A DNA stretch of 64,000 nucleotides from an alpha proteobacterium SCGC AAA536-G10 (GCA_000384615.1 ARQU01000010.1:24654-88653); one strand, 5' to 3'; positions 45,851-55,272 are shown, numbered from the stretch's first letter. The notes: generated by a model not told the origin, from the letters alone. Numbers and translations are program-made.

Positions 45851-47053
45851 ATGTCAGAAGCGTTTATATGTGAAGGAACAAGAACCCCTATTGGAAAATT
45901 TGGTGGAAGTTTGTCTTCTATAAGAACTGATGACCTAGCTTCTTTACCATTAATCTCATTGAAAGAAAAATTAAGCAAAACTGATTGGGAAAATTTAGAA
46001 GAAGTTTTTTATGGGAATGCAAATCAAGCTGGAGAAGATAACCGAAATATTGCAAGGATGGCACTTCTTCTTGCTGGTTTGCCTCATTCTGTTCCAGGTA
46101 TTACCTTAAACAGATTATGTGCTTCTGGAATGGAAGCAATTTCCAGCGCATCTAGAATGATAAAATCAAATGAGGCTGATATGACAATTGCAGGAGGAGC
46201 AGAAAGTATGAGTAGAGCCCCTTTTGTTATGCCTAAGGCTAATTCAGCGTTTTCACGAAATGCAGAAATTTATGATACTACAATTGGATGGAGATTTGTA
46301 AATCCAAAGATGAAGGAAAATTTTGGAATAGATTCGATGCCTGAAACTGCTGAAAATGTTGCAGAAAAATATCAAATTAGTAGAGAGGACCAAGATAGAA
46401 TGGCCTTATCTAGTCAACAAAAAGCCGCTAATTCAATTTCTAGTGGCCGATTAGCTAAAGAAATAACTTCGGTTAAGATCCCTCAAAGAAAAGGTGAACC
46501 TATAATTTTTGATAATGATGAGCACCCTAGAGGTACCTCACTTGAAAAACTATCATCACTACCGTCACCGTTTCGCCAAAATGGAAGCGTTACTGCAGGA
46601 AATGCAAGTGGAGTTAATGACGGTGCGGCTGCAATTATAATTGCTAGTGAAGCTGGTGTAAAACGAAACCATTTAACACCTAAAGCCAGAATAATTTCAG
46701 CAGCAAGTGCTGGAGTTGAGCCAGCATATATGGGTATTGGGCCGGTTCCAGCCTCTATAAAAGCACTAAAAATCGCTGGTCTAAATATAGAGGATATGGA
46801 TGTAATTGAAATAAATGAAGCATTTGCTGCTCAGGGTTTGGCGAGTTTACGATCTCTAGGTATTCAAGACAATGATGAAAGGGTTAATCCTAACGGAGGA
46901 GCGATAGCACTTGGTCATCCTCTAGGAATGTCAGGAACAAGATTAATTCTTACAGCTACGCAAGAGTTAATAGAAAAAAGCAAAAAATATGCTTTATGTA
47001 CTATGTGTGTTGGAGTTGGTCAGGGAAGTGCCGTTATAATTGAAAGAGTTTAA
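45851..47053 (+). CDS. thiolase (acetyl-CoA/3-oxoadipyl-CoA acyltransferase)
   Basis: A thiolase of 400 residues starting at the ATG 45851 ('MSEAFICEGTRTPIGKFGG'), with GGAGAAG about 7 bases upstream; an ATG at 45779 is in frame but would lie inside the GST gene. The nucleophilic Cys is in 'TLNRLCASGMEAISSA', 'NEAFAAQGLASLRSLG' and 'NPNGGAIALGHPLGMSGTRL' carry the His, and 'CTMCVGVGQGSAVIIERV' the second Cys. The segment 'IGWRFVNPKMKENFGIDSMPETAENVAEKY' resembles PcaF-type 3-oxoadipyl-CoA thiolase. Converges on modC. Confidence 0.93.
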   Translation: MSEAFICEGTRTPIGKFGGSLSSIRTDDLASLPLISLKEKLSKTDWENLEEVFYGNANQAGEDNRNIARMALLLAGLPHSVPGITLNRLCASGMEAISSASRMIKSNEADMTIAGGAESMSRAPFVMPKANSAFSRNAEIYDTTIGWRFVNPKMKENFGIDSMPETAENVAEKYQISREDQDRMALSSQQKAANSISSGRLAKEITSVKIPQRKGEPIIFDNDEHPRGTSLEKLSSLPSPFRQNGSVTAGNASGVNDGAAAIIIASEAGVKRNHLTPKARIISAASAGVEPAYMGIGPVPASIKALKIAGLNIEDMDVIEINEAFAAQGLASLRSLGIQDNDERVNPNGGAIALGHPLGMSGTRLILTATQELIEKSKKYALCTMCVGVGQGSAVIIERV

Positions 47054-47064
47054 AAAGCTTTTCA

Positions 47065-48180
47065 TTAATATTGATATGCCTGTCTATCTATAGAGACAGA
47101 ACTTATATAAATAAAAACTTTTTTGTTTTCAGTTATTTTCATTTTATTTAAATTATAAGTAGTAATTCTAGCCCTAAGTATTTGTGATGTTTTTTTAATT
47201 TTACTCTTCATCAATTTAATTACTAACTCAGAAAAGGCAGTATTTTTTTCAGTATAGATCTTTATTATTATTCCCACCAATTCATTTTCTGTAATATGTG
47301 TATTAATTTTTACAGGAGAAACAATTATATCTCTCGACCTTATTCTAACCCTTACTATATTATTCTCTAGTCCTGGTCTTCCTGGTACAATTAATGATTG
47401 TCCATTTACATCTAGTGTTGTCATGTTCATTAATTGATTAGTTTTTATTAAAGTTCCTTCTAAAACAGAACTTGATTCAAATTTTCCAATTAATCTTTGA
47501 AAAGAATTACTATTCAAAATTTTTGATACGCTACCAGAAATTATTTTTTTTCCATTTTTTATTAAAATGATTTCATCTGCAATTTGAGATATTTCTTCAA
47601 TAGAATGCGAAACATATAAAATCGGGATTTTAAATTTTTTATTAATCATTTTCAGAAAATTTAATAATCTAGCTTTAGTTTTAATATCTAAATCAGACAT
47701 AGGCTCATCTAAAAGCAAATAATCTGATTGTTTTAATATAGTCCTCGCCAAAGCTACTCTGAGCTTTTCCCCACCAGATAAATTTTGAGGATACCTATTC
47801 AACATAGAGCCTAATTCAAGATAATGAATTAATTCTTCTTTGGATAATAAAGTTTGATCTAAAGACTTATTTCTTTTAATTGGATAATCAAGATTTTGAT
47901 TCACACTCATATGTTCAAATAATATAGGGTTTTGGAACATCGTCCCAAAAGGTCTTTTATGTGGCGGAAATATTTTTGTATTTTCTATACTTTTATCATT
48001 TAATATTATTTTGGTTTCTAAATGATTTATAAATCCCGATAAGACAGATATAATAGTACTTTTACCTGATCCATTAGGTCCATATAAAACTGTAATTCCA
48101 CTAGTATTGAATTCATGTTCAAACTCTAAGAAAAAATCTCCAACGTATCCTGTTATTTTAACAAATAAACTAGTTATCAT
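47065..48180 (-). CDS. modC: molybdate ABC transporter ATP-binding protein
   Basis: A 371-residue ABC ATPase. Walker A 'VLYGPNGSGKSTIISVLSGF', signature 'NLSGGEKLRVALARTIL', Walker B 'DYLLLDEPMSDLDIKT' and the switch His in 'ILYVSHSIEEISQIADEIILIKNGK'. The C-terminal part (from about residue 290) is a molybdate-binding TOBE domain ('NIVRVRIRSRDIIVSP'). It overlaps modB by 4 bases. Supplies molybdate for the pterin cofactor. Confidence 0.93.
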   Translation of the reverse strand: MITSLFVKITGYVGDFFLEFEHEFNTSGITVLYGPNGSGKSTIISVLSGFINHLETKIILNDKSIENTKIFPPHKRPFGTMFQNPILFEHMSVNQNLDYPIKRNKSLDQTLLSKEELIHYLELGSMLNRYPQNLSGGEKLRVALARTILKQSDYLLLDEPMSDLDIKTKARLLNFLKMINKKFKIPILYVSHSIEEISQIADEIILIKNGKKIISGSVSKILNSNSFQRLIGKFESSSVLEGTLIKTNQLMNMTTLDVNGQSLIVPGRPGLENNIVRVRIRSRDIIVSPVKINTHITENELVGIIIKIYTEKNTAFSELVIKLMKSKIKKTSQILRARITTYNLNKMKITENKKVFIYISSVSIDRQAYQY

Positions 48181-48869
48181 TTAACTTTCACCATCGACCT
48201 TTTATTTGAATAAAATAAAGTTAATAAAATTATAAATGATAAGATTAACATGCCTCCTGCAAGAAAATGAGCTTTTCCAAAAGATAGTTGTTCAACATGA
48301 TCATAAATGGAGATGGCTATAACTTTTGTTTTTCCGTGGATTCCCCCACCCACCATTAAAACAATTCCAAACTCCCCCATTGTATGGGCAAATGAAATAA
48401 TAAAGGAAGTTAAGAAACCTTTTTTAGACAATGGTACTATAACATTAATAAACGTATCAAATTTACTTGCCCCCAAGCTTTCTGAGGTTTTAAGAGTATC
48501 ATTACCTATTTTTTCTAATGATGATTGAAGGGGTTGAACCCAAAAAGGAAGGGAATAAATAATTGATGCTAAAACAAGTCCATAAAATGAAAAAATAAGC
48601 TGTTCGCCTGTTAGTAAGATAAAAAATTTACCTAAGGGTGTGTCTGGACTAAAAAAAACTATAAGATAAAAACCAATTACGGTTGGCGGTAAAACTAATG
48701 GTAAAGTAACAATTGACTCTAAAAATGGTTTAGCTCTTTTGGATTTAAACGCTAAAAAATAAGCCAAAGGTGTTCCAATTAACGCTAAGAAAAAACAAGT
48801 TGTAAGAGCTAGTTTTAACGTAATTAAAACTGCATTAAAATCTGAGCTTGAAAAATTTAAAGTATCCAT
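48177..48869 (-). CDS. modB: molybdate ABC transporter permease
   Basis: A permease of about 230 residues with five or six membrane segments. The EAA-loop is 'ESLGASKFDTFINVIVPLSKKGFLTSFIISFAHTMGEFGIVLMVGGGIHGKTKVIAISIYD', characteristic of ModB. 'FLALIGTPLAYFLAF' and 'TLPLVLPPTVIGFYLIV' are also typical. I prefer the ATG at 48869; a TTG at 48881 would add four residues, and neither has a clear ribosome-binding site. No modA for the binding protein is adjacent: the next gene upstream is a divergent hydrolase. Confidence 0.92.
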   Translation of the reverse strand: MDTLNFSSSDFNAVLITLKLALTTCFFLALIGTPLAYFLAFKSKRAKPFLESIVTLPLVLPPTVIGFYLIVFFSPDTPLGKFFILLTGEQLIFSFYGLVLASIIYSLPFWVQPLQSSLEKIGNDTLKTSESLGASKFDTFINVIVPLSKKGFLTSFIISFAHTMGEFGIVLMVGGGIHGKTKVIAISIYDHVEQLSFGKAHFLAGGMLILSFIILLTLFYSNKRSMVKVK

Positions 48870-48939
48870 TTTTATAACCAATTGTATTTGGTAAAAATTT
48901 TAAATAATATGTTATTTAAGTTATAGATAGGAGCTTCAA

Positions 48940-49827
48940 ATGTCATTTATTAAAACTGATGATAAAGTTAAATTATATTATGAAACAGTTGGTAAAGGTG
49001 AGCCTATTATATTTGTTCACGAATTTGCAGGAGATTACAGAAGTTGGGAGCCACAGGTTAATTATTTTTCCAGATATAATAAATGTATTACTTATTGTGC
49101 AAGAGGCTATTATCCTTCAGAAATTCCCCAAAATGAAACACAATACAGCCAAGAAAGAGCTTGGCGCGATATAATAAGTGTGATGGATAACTTAAATATA
49201 AAAAAAGCGAATATTGTAGGTCTATCTATGGGTGGTTTTGCAACTCTTCATTTAGGTATCAACGCTCCTGACAGAGTGTCAAGTTTAGTAATAGCAGGTT
49301 GCGGATATGGAGCAATTCCAATTGAAAAAACTTCATTTAATAAAGAAGCTGATTTTTCAAATGTATCTCTTGATACTGCCCATAATATATTAAATAAGGG
49401 TATGGCAAAAGTAGGATCAGAATATGCTTTAGGTCCATCCAGAGTTCAATTTCAAAATAAAGATCCAAAAGGTTGGCAGTTATTTAATGATCAGTTAATA
49501 AAACATGATGCAATCGGTTCTGCTAACACTCTTTTAGGTGTGCAAAACAAAAGACCCAATTTGTACGCATTAGAGAAAGAAATAAGTAAAATAGAAGCTC
49601 CAACGTTTATAATAAACGGTGATGAAGATGATATGTGTCTTGAAGTAGGTTTGTTTCTAAAGAGAACGATCAAAACTTCTGGTTTGTTGATTGTCCCCAA
49701 AACAGGCCATACAATCAATTTAGAAGAACCAGCTTTATTTAATAGCCAATTATTAAAGTTTTATTCTTCAATTAAAGCATCTACGTGGGGCAAAAGGGAC
49801 AAAAGAGCAGAAATAATAAAATTTTAA
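48940..49827 (+). CDS. alpha/beta hydrolase
   Basis: A 295-residue alpha/beta-fold hydrolase. The oxyanion region is 'PIIFVHEFAGDYRSWEPQVNYFS', the nucleophile Ser is in 'NIVGLSMGGFATLHLG' (about residue 96), the acid in 'INGDEDDMC', and the His in 'VPKTGHTINLEEPALF'. It resembles 3-oxoadipate enol-lactonase-like esterases; substrate unknown. It diverges from modB. Its last four bases overlap the convergent yajQ. Confidence 0.88.
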   Translation: MSFIKTDDKVKLYYETVGKGEPIIFVHEFAGDYRSWEPQVNYFSRYNKCITYCARGYYPSEIPQNETQYSQERAWRDIISVMDNLNIKKANIVGLSMGGFATLHLGINAPDRVSSLVIAGCGYGAIPIEKTSFNKEADFSNVSLDTAHNILNKGMAKVGSEYALGPSRVQFQNKDPKGWQLFNDQLIKHDAIGSANTLLGVQNKRPNLYALEKEISKIEAPTFIINGDEDDMCLEVGLFLKRTIKTSGLLIVPKTGHTINLEEPALFNSQLLKFYSSIKASTWGKRDKRAEIIKF

Positions 49828-50309
49828 TCTCTAAAATTCTCGTATTGCAACGGATGTTTAATGTTTAACTCTTTAATTAGTTTTATTGCCGCTTGAAGAT
49901 CGTCTCTCTTTTTACCTGAAACTCTTAACTCATCACCTTGTATAGATGTTTGAGTTTTACTTTTTGAAGATTTAATAACTTTAACAATTTTTTGAGCAAT
50001 TTCTCTGTCAACACCTTGTTTGATTAATACAACTTGCCTGATTGAATTTCCAGATGCAGCTTCTGGTTTTTCAAACTCTAATGCTCCTGCATCAACTTTT
50101 TTTCTGGTTAAGTGAGTAATGATTAGTTCTTCAACCTGTTTTCTTTTTAAATCGTCGTCTGCTTTAATTATAATCTTATCGTCTTGTTGTTCAACCTCAC
50201 AGACGCTCCCTTTAAAATCATATCTAGTATTTATCTCTTTTTTAACACCTTCAAGCGCATTTTGAACTGAAGGCATATGTATTTTACTTACTATATCAAA
50301 ACTAGGCAT
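49824..50309 (-). CDS. YajQ-family cyclic-di-GMP-binding-like protein
   Basis: A 161-residue UPF0234/YajQ protein with two ferredoxin-like halves. 'PSFDIVSKIHMPSVQNALEGVKKEINTRYDFKG' opens the fold, 'KIIIKADDDLKRKQVEELIITHLTRKKVDAGALEFEKPEAASGNSIRQVVLIKQGVD' and 'AQKIVKVIKSSKSKTQTSIQGDELRVSGKKRDDLQAAIKLIKE' follow. Homologues bind nucleic acid or cyclic di-GMP. A complete gene of normal length. Confidence 0.95.
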   Translation of the reverse strand: MPSFDIVSKIHMPSVQNALEGVKKEINTRYDFKGSVCEVEQQDDKIIIKADDDLKRKQVEELIITHLTRKKVDAGALEFEKPEAASGNSIRQVVLIKQGVDREIAQKIVKVIKSSKSKTQTSIQGDELRVSGKKRDDLQAAIKLIKELNIKHPLQYENFRD

Positions 50310-50444
50310 AATCTATTTCCTCTAATAAAGTTTTATTACAGTATAATATTAAATTCATATTTCTCAAACAGTCTAAATAACAGTTGATAGATATTAAGTT
50401 AAATTATAAATTATATACATTTGAACTTAAGATTTGAAAATTGA

Positions 50445-51242
50445 ATGGATATTATATTTAAATTGTTACTTCTTGTACCTGTTATAATAAGTTCATATTT
50501 TTTATTTATAAATATAGGTATTTTGTCAATTTTTCCGATTTGGCTTTTGTGCGGCTTAATTGACGTTTCAAGACATAAAACAATGAATTTGAAATTAATT
50601 AAGGAGTATTTTTTTGGTAAAGGCTTTTTAACGTTTATCTTATCTCCCTTAAACCTTTTTGCTGATTTATTATCATTCAGAAATCTTCATACCTTTAAGA
50701 TAGAGGATCTTCCAATAGGACACCAAGACGAAATTAATGCTGTTGTTTCTTTATTTGATAAGAATTCTAAAGAAATAACTGACAGATTTAAGGAAAATAT
50801 TGATGATAATAGAACAATGTTATTCTACAAATGGTATGGCTATAGACTAGATGAGTCCATAGACGAGTTTAATAATGATTATAAATATATAAAAACAATT
50901 GGAGTGTCTTTATTTAGGCAAAAGACCTCTACCTCAAGACATTTTGGCCCTTTGAGAATGACTTATCGTATTTTGTATAATTTTAATAAAGTAAAAAAAG
51001 AAGGCTCTTACATAGAAGCTGACGGTAGAATAAACAAATGGAAATATGAACCATTATTTATTTTTGATGATACTCTTATTCATCAAAGTTTTAACGAAGA
51101 AGAAAATTTGAGATATTGCGCATTCATTGATATTATAAGACCCTCACACTTCGATAATATTATGAAATCAATTTTAACTGGGGTGGGTTTTTTATTAAAA
51201 AAAACAAGAAGTATTTTTTATAAAAACTGGAAAATGATTTAA
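50445..51242 (+). CDS. membrane-anchored aspartyl/asparaginyl beta-hydroxylase-like protein
   Basis: A 265-residue protein with an N-terminal membrane segment ('LLLLVPVIISSYFLFINIGILSIFPIWLLCGL'). The C-terminal half shows an AspH/LpxO-like core: 'STSRHFGPLRMTYRILYNF' (the HxG metal site and Arg), then 'KWKYEPLFIFDDTLIHQSFNEEENLRYCAFIDIIRPSH' (FDDT..H..N and the RxxxxxDIxRP segment). This family uses Fe(II) and 2-oxoglutarate with two His ligands and Gly in place of the usual acid. An LpxO-type lipid A hydroxylase is one guess. The match is mine from motifs. Confidence 0.65.
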   Translation: MDIIFKLLLLVPVIISSYFLFINIGILSIFPIWLLCGLIDVSRHKTMNLKLIKEYFFGKGFLTFILSPLNLFADLLSFRNLHTFKIEDLPIGHQDEINAVVSLFDKNSKEITDRFKENIDDNRTMLFYKWYGYRLDESIDEFNNDYKYIKTIGVSLFRQKTSTSRHFGPLRMTYRILYNFNKVKKEGSYIEADGRINKWKYEPLFIFDDTLIHQSFNEEENLRYCAFIDIIRPSHFDNIMKSILTGVGFLLKKTRSIFYKNWKMI

Positions 51243-51254
51243 AGAAATTTTGAA

Positions 51255-52394
51255 TTAGGCATTAGGCATTAAAATTTGTCTAACCACCTCTCCCTTTGAT
51301 AACTTATCAAAACCTTCATTTAAGTCATCAAATGTTATTTTCCCATCAATTAATTTATCTACTGGTAGACGCCCTTGTTGAAATAAATTCAAAAATCTAG
51401 GGACATCTCTAACTGGAACACACGAACCCATGTAACTTCCTAATATTGACTTTTCTTGAGCAACCAGATCACTGTGATTAAAACTAAATTGAGTGTTTAT
51501 TGGAGATAAACCTGCTGTAATAACTGATCCTCCATATCTAATAATTTGATATGCTGTATTCATAGCCGGGATAACCCCTGCTAAATCAATTGCATAGTCA
51601 ACACCTCCATTTGTTAATGTTCTAATCTCTTCAATAGTATCATTGTTTCTGCTATCAAAGCAGTGTGTTGCGCCAAGCTCTTCTGCTCTGCTAAATTTCG
51701 AAGGATCAATATCAATTGCAATAATTGTTTCTGCTCCCCCAAGTTTGGCACCAATTATTCCATTAAGTCCAACACCTCCTAAACCAATTATAGCTAAAGA
51801 ATCTCCTGGTCTAATTCTAGCCGTGTTTATTACTGCGCCTACCCCAGTCATAACAGCGCAGCCAAAAAGAGCCGCATCTTGAATATCAACTGATTTATCT
51901 ATTACAACTACAGATCCTCTATCGACAACGTTATATTGAGACATACATGAAACACCTGTATGGTGATTAAGTTTGTTTCCATCCAAGTCTGAAAGCCTGC
52001 TTCCACCTGACATTAATTCACCTTTTCCTTTAGTAGCTGCTGCAAGCTCACAAACTTGAGGTCTACCCTCAAGACATCTTCTGCACCTTCCACATGATGG
52101 AGAAAATTGAAATGCCACGTGATCTCCAACCTTTACATCTTTGATTGCACTTCCTAATTCAACAACTTCTCCTGAGCCTTCATGGCCAATCACCAGTGGT
52201 AAAGGCATAACTCTTGAACCATTTATTACAGATAGATCTGAATGACACAATCCCGCTCCCATAACTTTCACAAGTATTTCATTTTCTAGAGGGGGAGCAA
52301 TTTTAATTTCCTCTATAGACAATGGTTTTGATTCTTTATAGGGTTCTGTTAATTTATTATCCCTAATAACTGCAGCTTTGCATGTGATTGACAT
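51255..52394 (-). CDS. zinc-containing alcohol dehydrogenase (long-chain, class III-like)
   Basis: A 379-residue MDR enzyme. Catalytic zinc site: 'GAGLCHSDLSVINGS' and 'LVIGHEGSGEVVELG'; structural zinc: 'CGRCRRCLEGRPQVC'. The Rossmann motif is 'LAIIGLGGVGLNGIIGAKLGGAETIIAIDIDPSKFSRAEELGATHCFD'. It resembles class III/aryl-alcohol-type dehydrogenases. Last gene of the nitrile hydratase block, 12 bases after the accessory gene. The end 'LMPNA' coincides with a 7-base tandem repeat (ATTAGGC) across the stop. Substrate unknown. Confidence 0.93.
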   Translation of the reverse strand: MSITCKAAVIRDNKLTEPYKESKPLSIEEIKIAPPLENEILVKVMGAGLCHSDLSVINGSRVMPLPLVIGHEGSGEVVELGSAIKDVKVGDHVAFQFSPSCGRCRRCLEGRPQVCELAAATKGKGELMSGGSRLSDLDGNKLNHHTGVSCMSQYNVVDRGSVVVIDKSVDIQDAALFGCAVMTGVGAVINTARIRPGDSLAIIGLGGVGLNGIIGAKLGGAETIIAIDIDPSKFSRAEELGATHCFDSRNNDTIEEIRTLTNGGVDYAIDLAGVIPAMNTAYQIIRYGGSVITAGLSPINTQFSFNHSDLVAQEKSILGSYMGSCVPVRDVPRFLNLFQQGRLPVDKLIDGKITFDDLNEGFDKLSKGEVVRQILMPNA

Positions 52395-52406
52395 TTAAAT
52401 GCTCCT

Positions 52407-52760
52407 TTATTTAATATTTACTGGCTTACCATGAGGCGTTGACAAATAAGCGTTAGTCCAGTCTTTTTTCAATAGTAACAAAATATTTGAGTTTCCTATT
52501 TTTTTTGAAATAATAATTTCCTCAAGAGCGATCAGCCAACATTTAAAATAATCATCATTACCGTCTAAACTATTTAGTTCTGACCTTGATTCATTAAGAG
52601 ATTTTCCAAAAAATTGAACAAACTCTTTCCAAGAGAAGTTCCCTGTTTCTGATAATTGGACTGTAATAGCAAACAACTGACTATGCCAAGGATTTTGAAA
52701 AACCACATCATCTTCTATTTTATTTGTAAATGGTAGAATATAATTAAATGTATTGTTCAT
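52407..52760 (-). CDS. nitrile hydratase accessory protein
   Basis: A 117-residue protein related to the N-terminal domain of nitrile hydratase beta subunit. 'VVFQNPWHSQLFAITVQLSETGNFSWKEFVQFFGKSLNESRS' parallels the beta-subunit '[25 protein letters not shown]', and 'DDYFKCWLIALEEIIISKKI' parallels '[20 protein letters not shown]'. Such accessory proteins act as metallochaperones, helping insert cobalt into the alpha subunit. It follows nthB by 19 bases. Confidence 0.85.
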   Translation of the reverse strand: MNNTFNYILPFTNKIEDDVVFQNPWHSQLFAITVQLSETGNFSWKEFVQFFGKSLNESRSELNSLDGNDDYFKCWLIALEEIIISKKIGNSNILLLLKKDWTNAYLSTPHGKPVNIK

Positions 52761-52779
52761 TTTAATCTCAAATAAATCT

Positions 52780-53517
52780 TTAAGTTTTAATTTTAAGATA
52801 AGGTTCCCATAGATCTAAATAAATTTTGTCGTTGCCATTTTCTGCTGCAAGCCCCCACAATTCAGATGCTTTAAACTCTACCGTATATAGAGGCAAAGGA
52901 TTTTCTCCAATTCCATGCGCATTTTTATCAGGAAAAACGTGAGTGCCATTATAAGAAAATATTTTCCCTTCACAACCCATTGCATACGAAGGTAAACGAG
53001 TATGACCACCTATAACATTTTCATTAGGATTATATTTCAAGGTTATGACATTATCGCCAATTTTATGTAAAGGAGTTATATCTGTTTTTCTAAGGGAAGG
53101 TCCACCCCACCCCAAAGTTTTTTGAACATCTTTTGCTAGCCAAGTCCTTTTATCTAATTTAACATTTTCTTTCAAATCTTCAGTCGAGGTATCTTCTTGA
53201 ACTAAACTTATAAACTTTTTTAACTCTTCTATGGAAATCAATTTTTTGTCAACCAGAAGATTAGTAAGGCCGGCCAACCACTTTTCATAATATGAATAAT
53301 TCATATAATCCTTTGGTGGCAGGCACTCTCTGTAGTGTCTGCTTACATCTAGGTTCCACTCACCAAGTGCTCCAGCAGCGAGTGTTATAGCCCAAGCTTT
53401 TGCATGCCATTCATGTTTGAAAGTAGGCTCACTATTTTCAACCTGATTATTTTTATTTCTAGGAACTGGTATAGGACCATCTCCATAGCGACCTCCCATA
53501 TCATGAAGTCTACTCAT
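52780..53517 (-). CDS. nthB: nitrile hydratase beta subunit
   Basis: A 245-residue beta subunit beginning '[21 protein letters not shown]', the conserved start of the family, followed by '[52 protein letters not shown]' and a C-terminal barrel '[56 protein letters not shown]'. It pairs with the alpha subunit to hydrate nitriles to amides. It overlaps the upstream alpha gene by 4 bases. Confidence 0.96.
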   Translation of the reverse strand: MSRLHDMGGRYGDGPIPVPRNKNNQVENSEPTFKHEWHAKAWAITLAAGALGEWNLDVSRHYRECLPPKDYMNYSYYEKWLAGLTNLLVDKKLISIEELKKFISLVQEDTSTEDLKENVKLDKRTWLAKDVQKTLGWGGPSLRKTDITPLHKIGDNVITLKYNPNENVIGGHTRLPSYAMGCEGKIFSYNGTHVFPDKNAHGIGENPLPLYTVEFKASELWGLAAENGNDKIYLDLWEPYLKIKT

Positions 53518-54161
53518 TTTGAGTTCTCCGGTAAACCTGTTCCAATCATAGAGTTGCGCGTTACTAACTCTGCTAACTGCTCTTCATTCATATTTTCTGT
53601 TCCATCTGGTCTTATAGGTAAAACTAAATATCTCAATTCAGCAGTTGAGTCCCAAACTTTAATTTCGATTTTTGGATCAATATTTAATCCAAATTCTGAA
53701 AGAACTTTTCTAGGTTCTCTTACTGTTCTAGATCTATATTCATCACTCTTATACCATGTTGGAGGAATACCTAATACTGGCCAGGGATAACAGCTACATA
53801 AAGTACAAACTACTACGTTATGAATATCTGCTGTATTCTCAACTACAACCATATTTTCGCCTTGCCTACCCTGATAACTCAACTCTCTAATGGCTGATGT
53901 GGCGTCATCAAGGAGTCTTTTTTTATAATTTTCGTCTACCCATGCCTTGGCTATCACTTTGGCACCATTTTGTGGGCCTATTCTATTTTCGTAAGTATCT
54001 ATCAATTCATCTAAGGTTTTTGAGTCTATTAGCCCTTTGCTTAAAAGTAATGTTTCAATTGCTTTTACTCTTAATTCCGGATCTGAAGGTAAGTGTGAAT
54101 GTGCGTCATCTTTTTTATGACCTTGACCTCGATGCAGATTATGATCGTTATTTGAATTCAT
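53514..54161 (-). CDS. nthA: nitrile hydratase alpha subunit, cobalt type
   Basis: A 215-residue catalytic subunit. The metal site is '[31 protein letters not shown]': the CTLCSC form is that of cobalt enzymes (iron enzymes have CSLCSC), with the second and third cysteines expected to be oxidised to sulfinic and sulfenic acid. '[38 protein letters not shown]' is the conserved C-terminus. A His-rich N-terminus ('[22 protein letters not shown]') precedes the fold. First of the nthA-nthB-accessory run. No amidase for the product amide lies in this window. Confidence 0.96.
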   Translation of the reverse strand: MNSNNDHNLHRGQGHKKDDAHSHLPSDPELRVKAIETLLLSKGLIDSKTLDELIDTYENRIGPQNGAKVIAKAWVDENYKKRLLDDATSAIRELSYQGRQGENMVVVENTADIHNVVVCTLCSCYPWPVLGIPPTWYKSDEYRSRTVREPRKVLSEFGLNIDPKIEIKVWDSTAELRYLVLPIRPDGTENMNEEQLAELVTRNSMIGTGLPENSK

Positions 54162-54206
54162 TTTATTTGCTCACGATTATTAATTTCTTACTTGGTTACA
54201 TTAATT

Positions 54207-55253
54207 TTATTTAGGGACTAATACTATTCTACCATTCACTTTGCCAGCTCTCAGATCTGCCATAGCTTGATTTGCTGTTTCTAAATCTTGTTTTTTTACT
54301 GGTATAAGTTTAATTTTCCCTGATTTTATAATTTCTACTAATTCTTTTAATTCTCTTAATTCTCCTACATAAGAACCTCTTAAAGTAATTGATCTCATTG
54401 GTACTAAAGGCAAAGACATTTTAAGTGAACCACCATATAATCCAACAACAATGACCATTCCTCCTTTTTTTATAAGAGATAAGCCAAAGTCGGTTGTCTG
54501 AGGCATCCCTACAAAATCAATTGCTGCTACAGCGCCTATTCCTATAATTTTTCTAATTGTTTCTTCATCTTCAGGAGAAAAAGCCTGATCAGCTCCAGCT
54601 TCAATTGCTTTTTCTCTTTTTTCTTTATCATTATCTATAACTAATATTTTTGCATTATGAACAGCTGAAGATAATAAAATTCCATTTACACCTACCCCAC
54701 CAGCTCCGATTATTATTATCCAATCGTCAACAGAAGTTTTTGGTATTTTTTTTAATGCGCTATATGCCGTTAAACCAGAACAGGCATATGGGGCAGCGAC
54801 AGCTGGATCCATATCTCCATAAGACACAAGATATTTGCTATCTGGAACAATTATATGATCTGAATACCCTCCGTTGAGGCGTGCTCCTAAATATTTGGGA
54901 GCTTCACATAAAGTTTCATTTTCTTTTTTACATGCTTCACATAATCCGCACCCAATCCAAGGAAAAACAATCCCACTATCTCCAATATTAACATCTTCTG
55001 CCTCTTCACCTATATCAACAACTGATCCCGTTATTTCATGTCCTGGCGTGAACGGTAGTTTTGTTCCTCTGTCAGCCAAAGTAATTCTCTTTCCATCACC
55101 AAGGTCAAAATAACCGTCAGATAAATGAATATCACTATGACATACGCCGCAAGCGGAAATTTTTACAAGTATTTCTTTTCCTTGTGGTTTAGGGTTTTCA
55201 TATTCTCTAAGTTCTAAAGGTTTTCCAAAATCAATAACTTGATAACTTTTCAT
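54207..55253 (-). CDS. zinc-dependent alcohol dehydrogenase
   Basis: A 348-residue MDR enzyme. Zinc sites are 'ACGVCHSDIHLSDGYFD', 'PFTPGHEITGSVVDIG' and the structural four-Cys loop 'IGCGLCEACKKENETLC'. The cofactor fold has 'DWIIIIGAGGVGVNGILLSSAVHNAKILVIDNDKEKREKAIEAGADQAFSP'. It is shorter and different in sequence from the 51-52 kb dehydrogenase. It lies 45 bases upstream of nthA and 19 bases after the PEP-mutase-family gene, on the same strand. Substrate unknown. Confidence 0.92.
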   Translation of the reverse strand: MKSYQVIDFGKPLELREYENPKPQGKEILVKISACGVCHSDIHLSDGYFDLGDGKRITLADRGTKLPFTPGHEITGSVVDIGEEAEDVNIGDSGIVFPWIGCGLCEACKKENETLCEAPKYLGARLNGGYSDHIIVPDSKYLVSYGDMDPAVAAPYACSGLTAYSALKKIPKTSVDDWIIIIGAGGVGVNGILLSSAVHNAKILVIDNDKEKREKAIEAGADQAFSPEDEETIRKIIGIGAVAAIDFVGMPQTTDFGLSLIKKGGMVIVVGLYGGSLKMSLPLVPMRSITLRGSYVGELRELKELVEIIKSGKIKLIPVKKQDLETANQAMADLRAGKVNGRIVLVPK

Positions 55254-55272
55254 TTATTATCCCCCAAATAAA

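Noticed and set aside
47050..47064. AAAAGCTTTT palindrome between thiolase and modC as a bidirectional terminator
   Set aside because: Five-base arms with no loop cannot form a stable hairpin.
51253..51271. Tandem ATTAGGC repeat across the stop codon of the alcohol dehydrogenase
   Set aside because: Only two 7-base copies; consistent with chance, and the protein C-terminus is normal.
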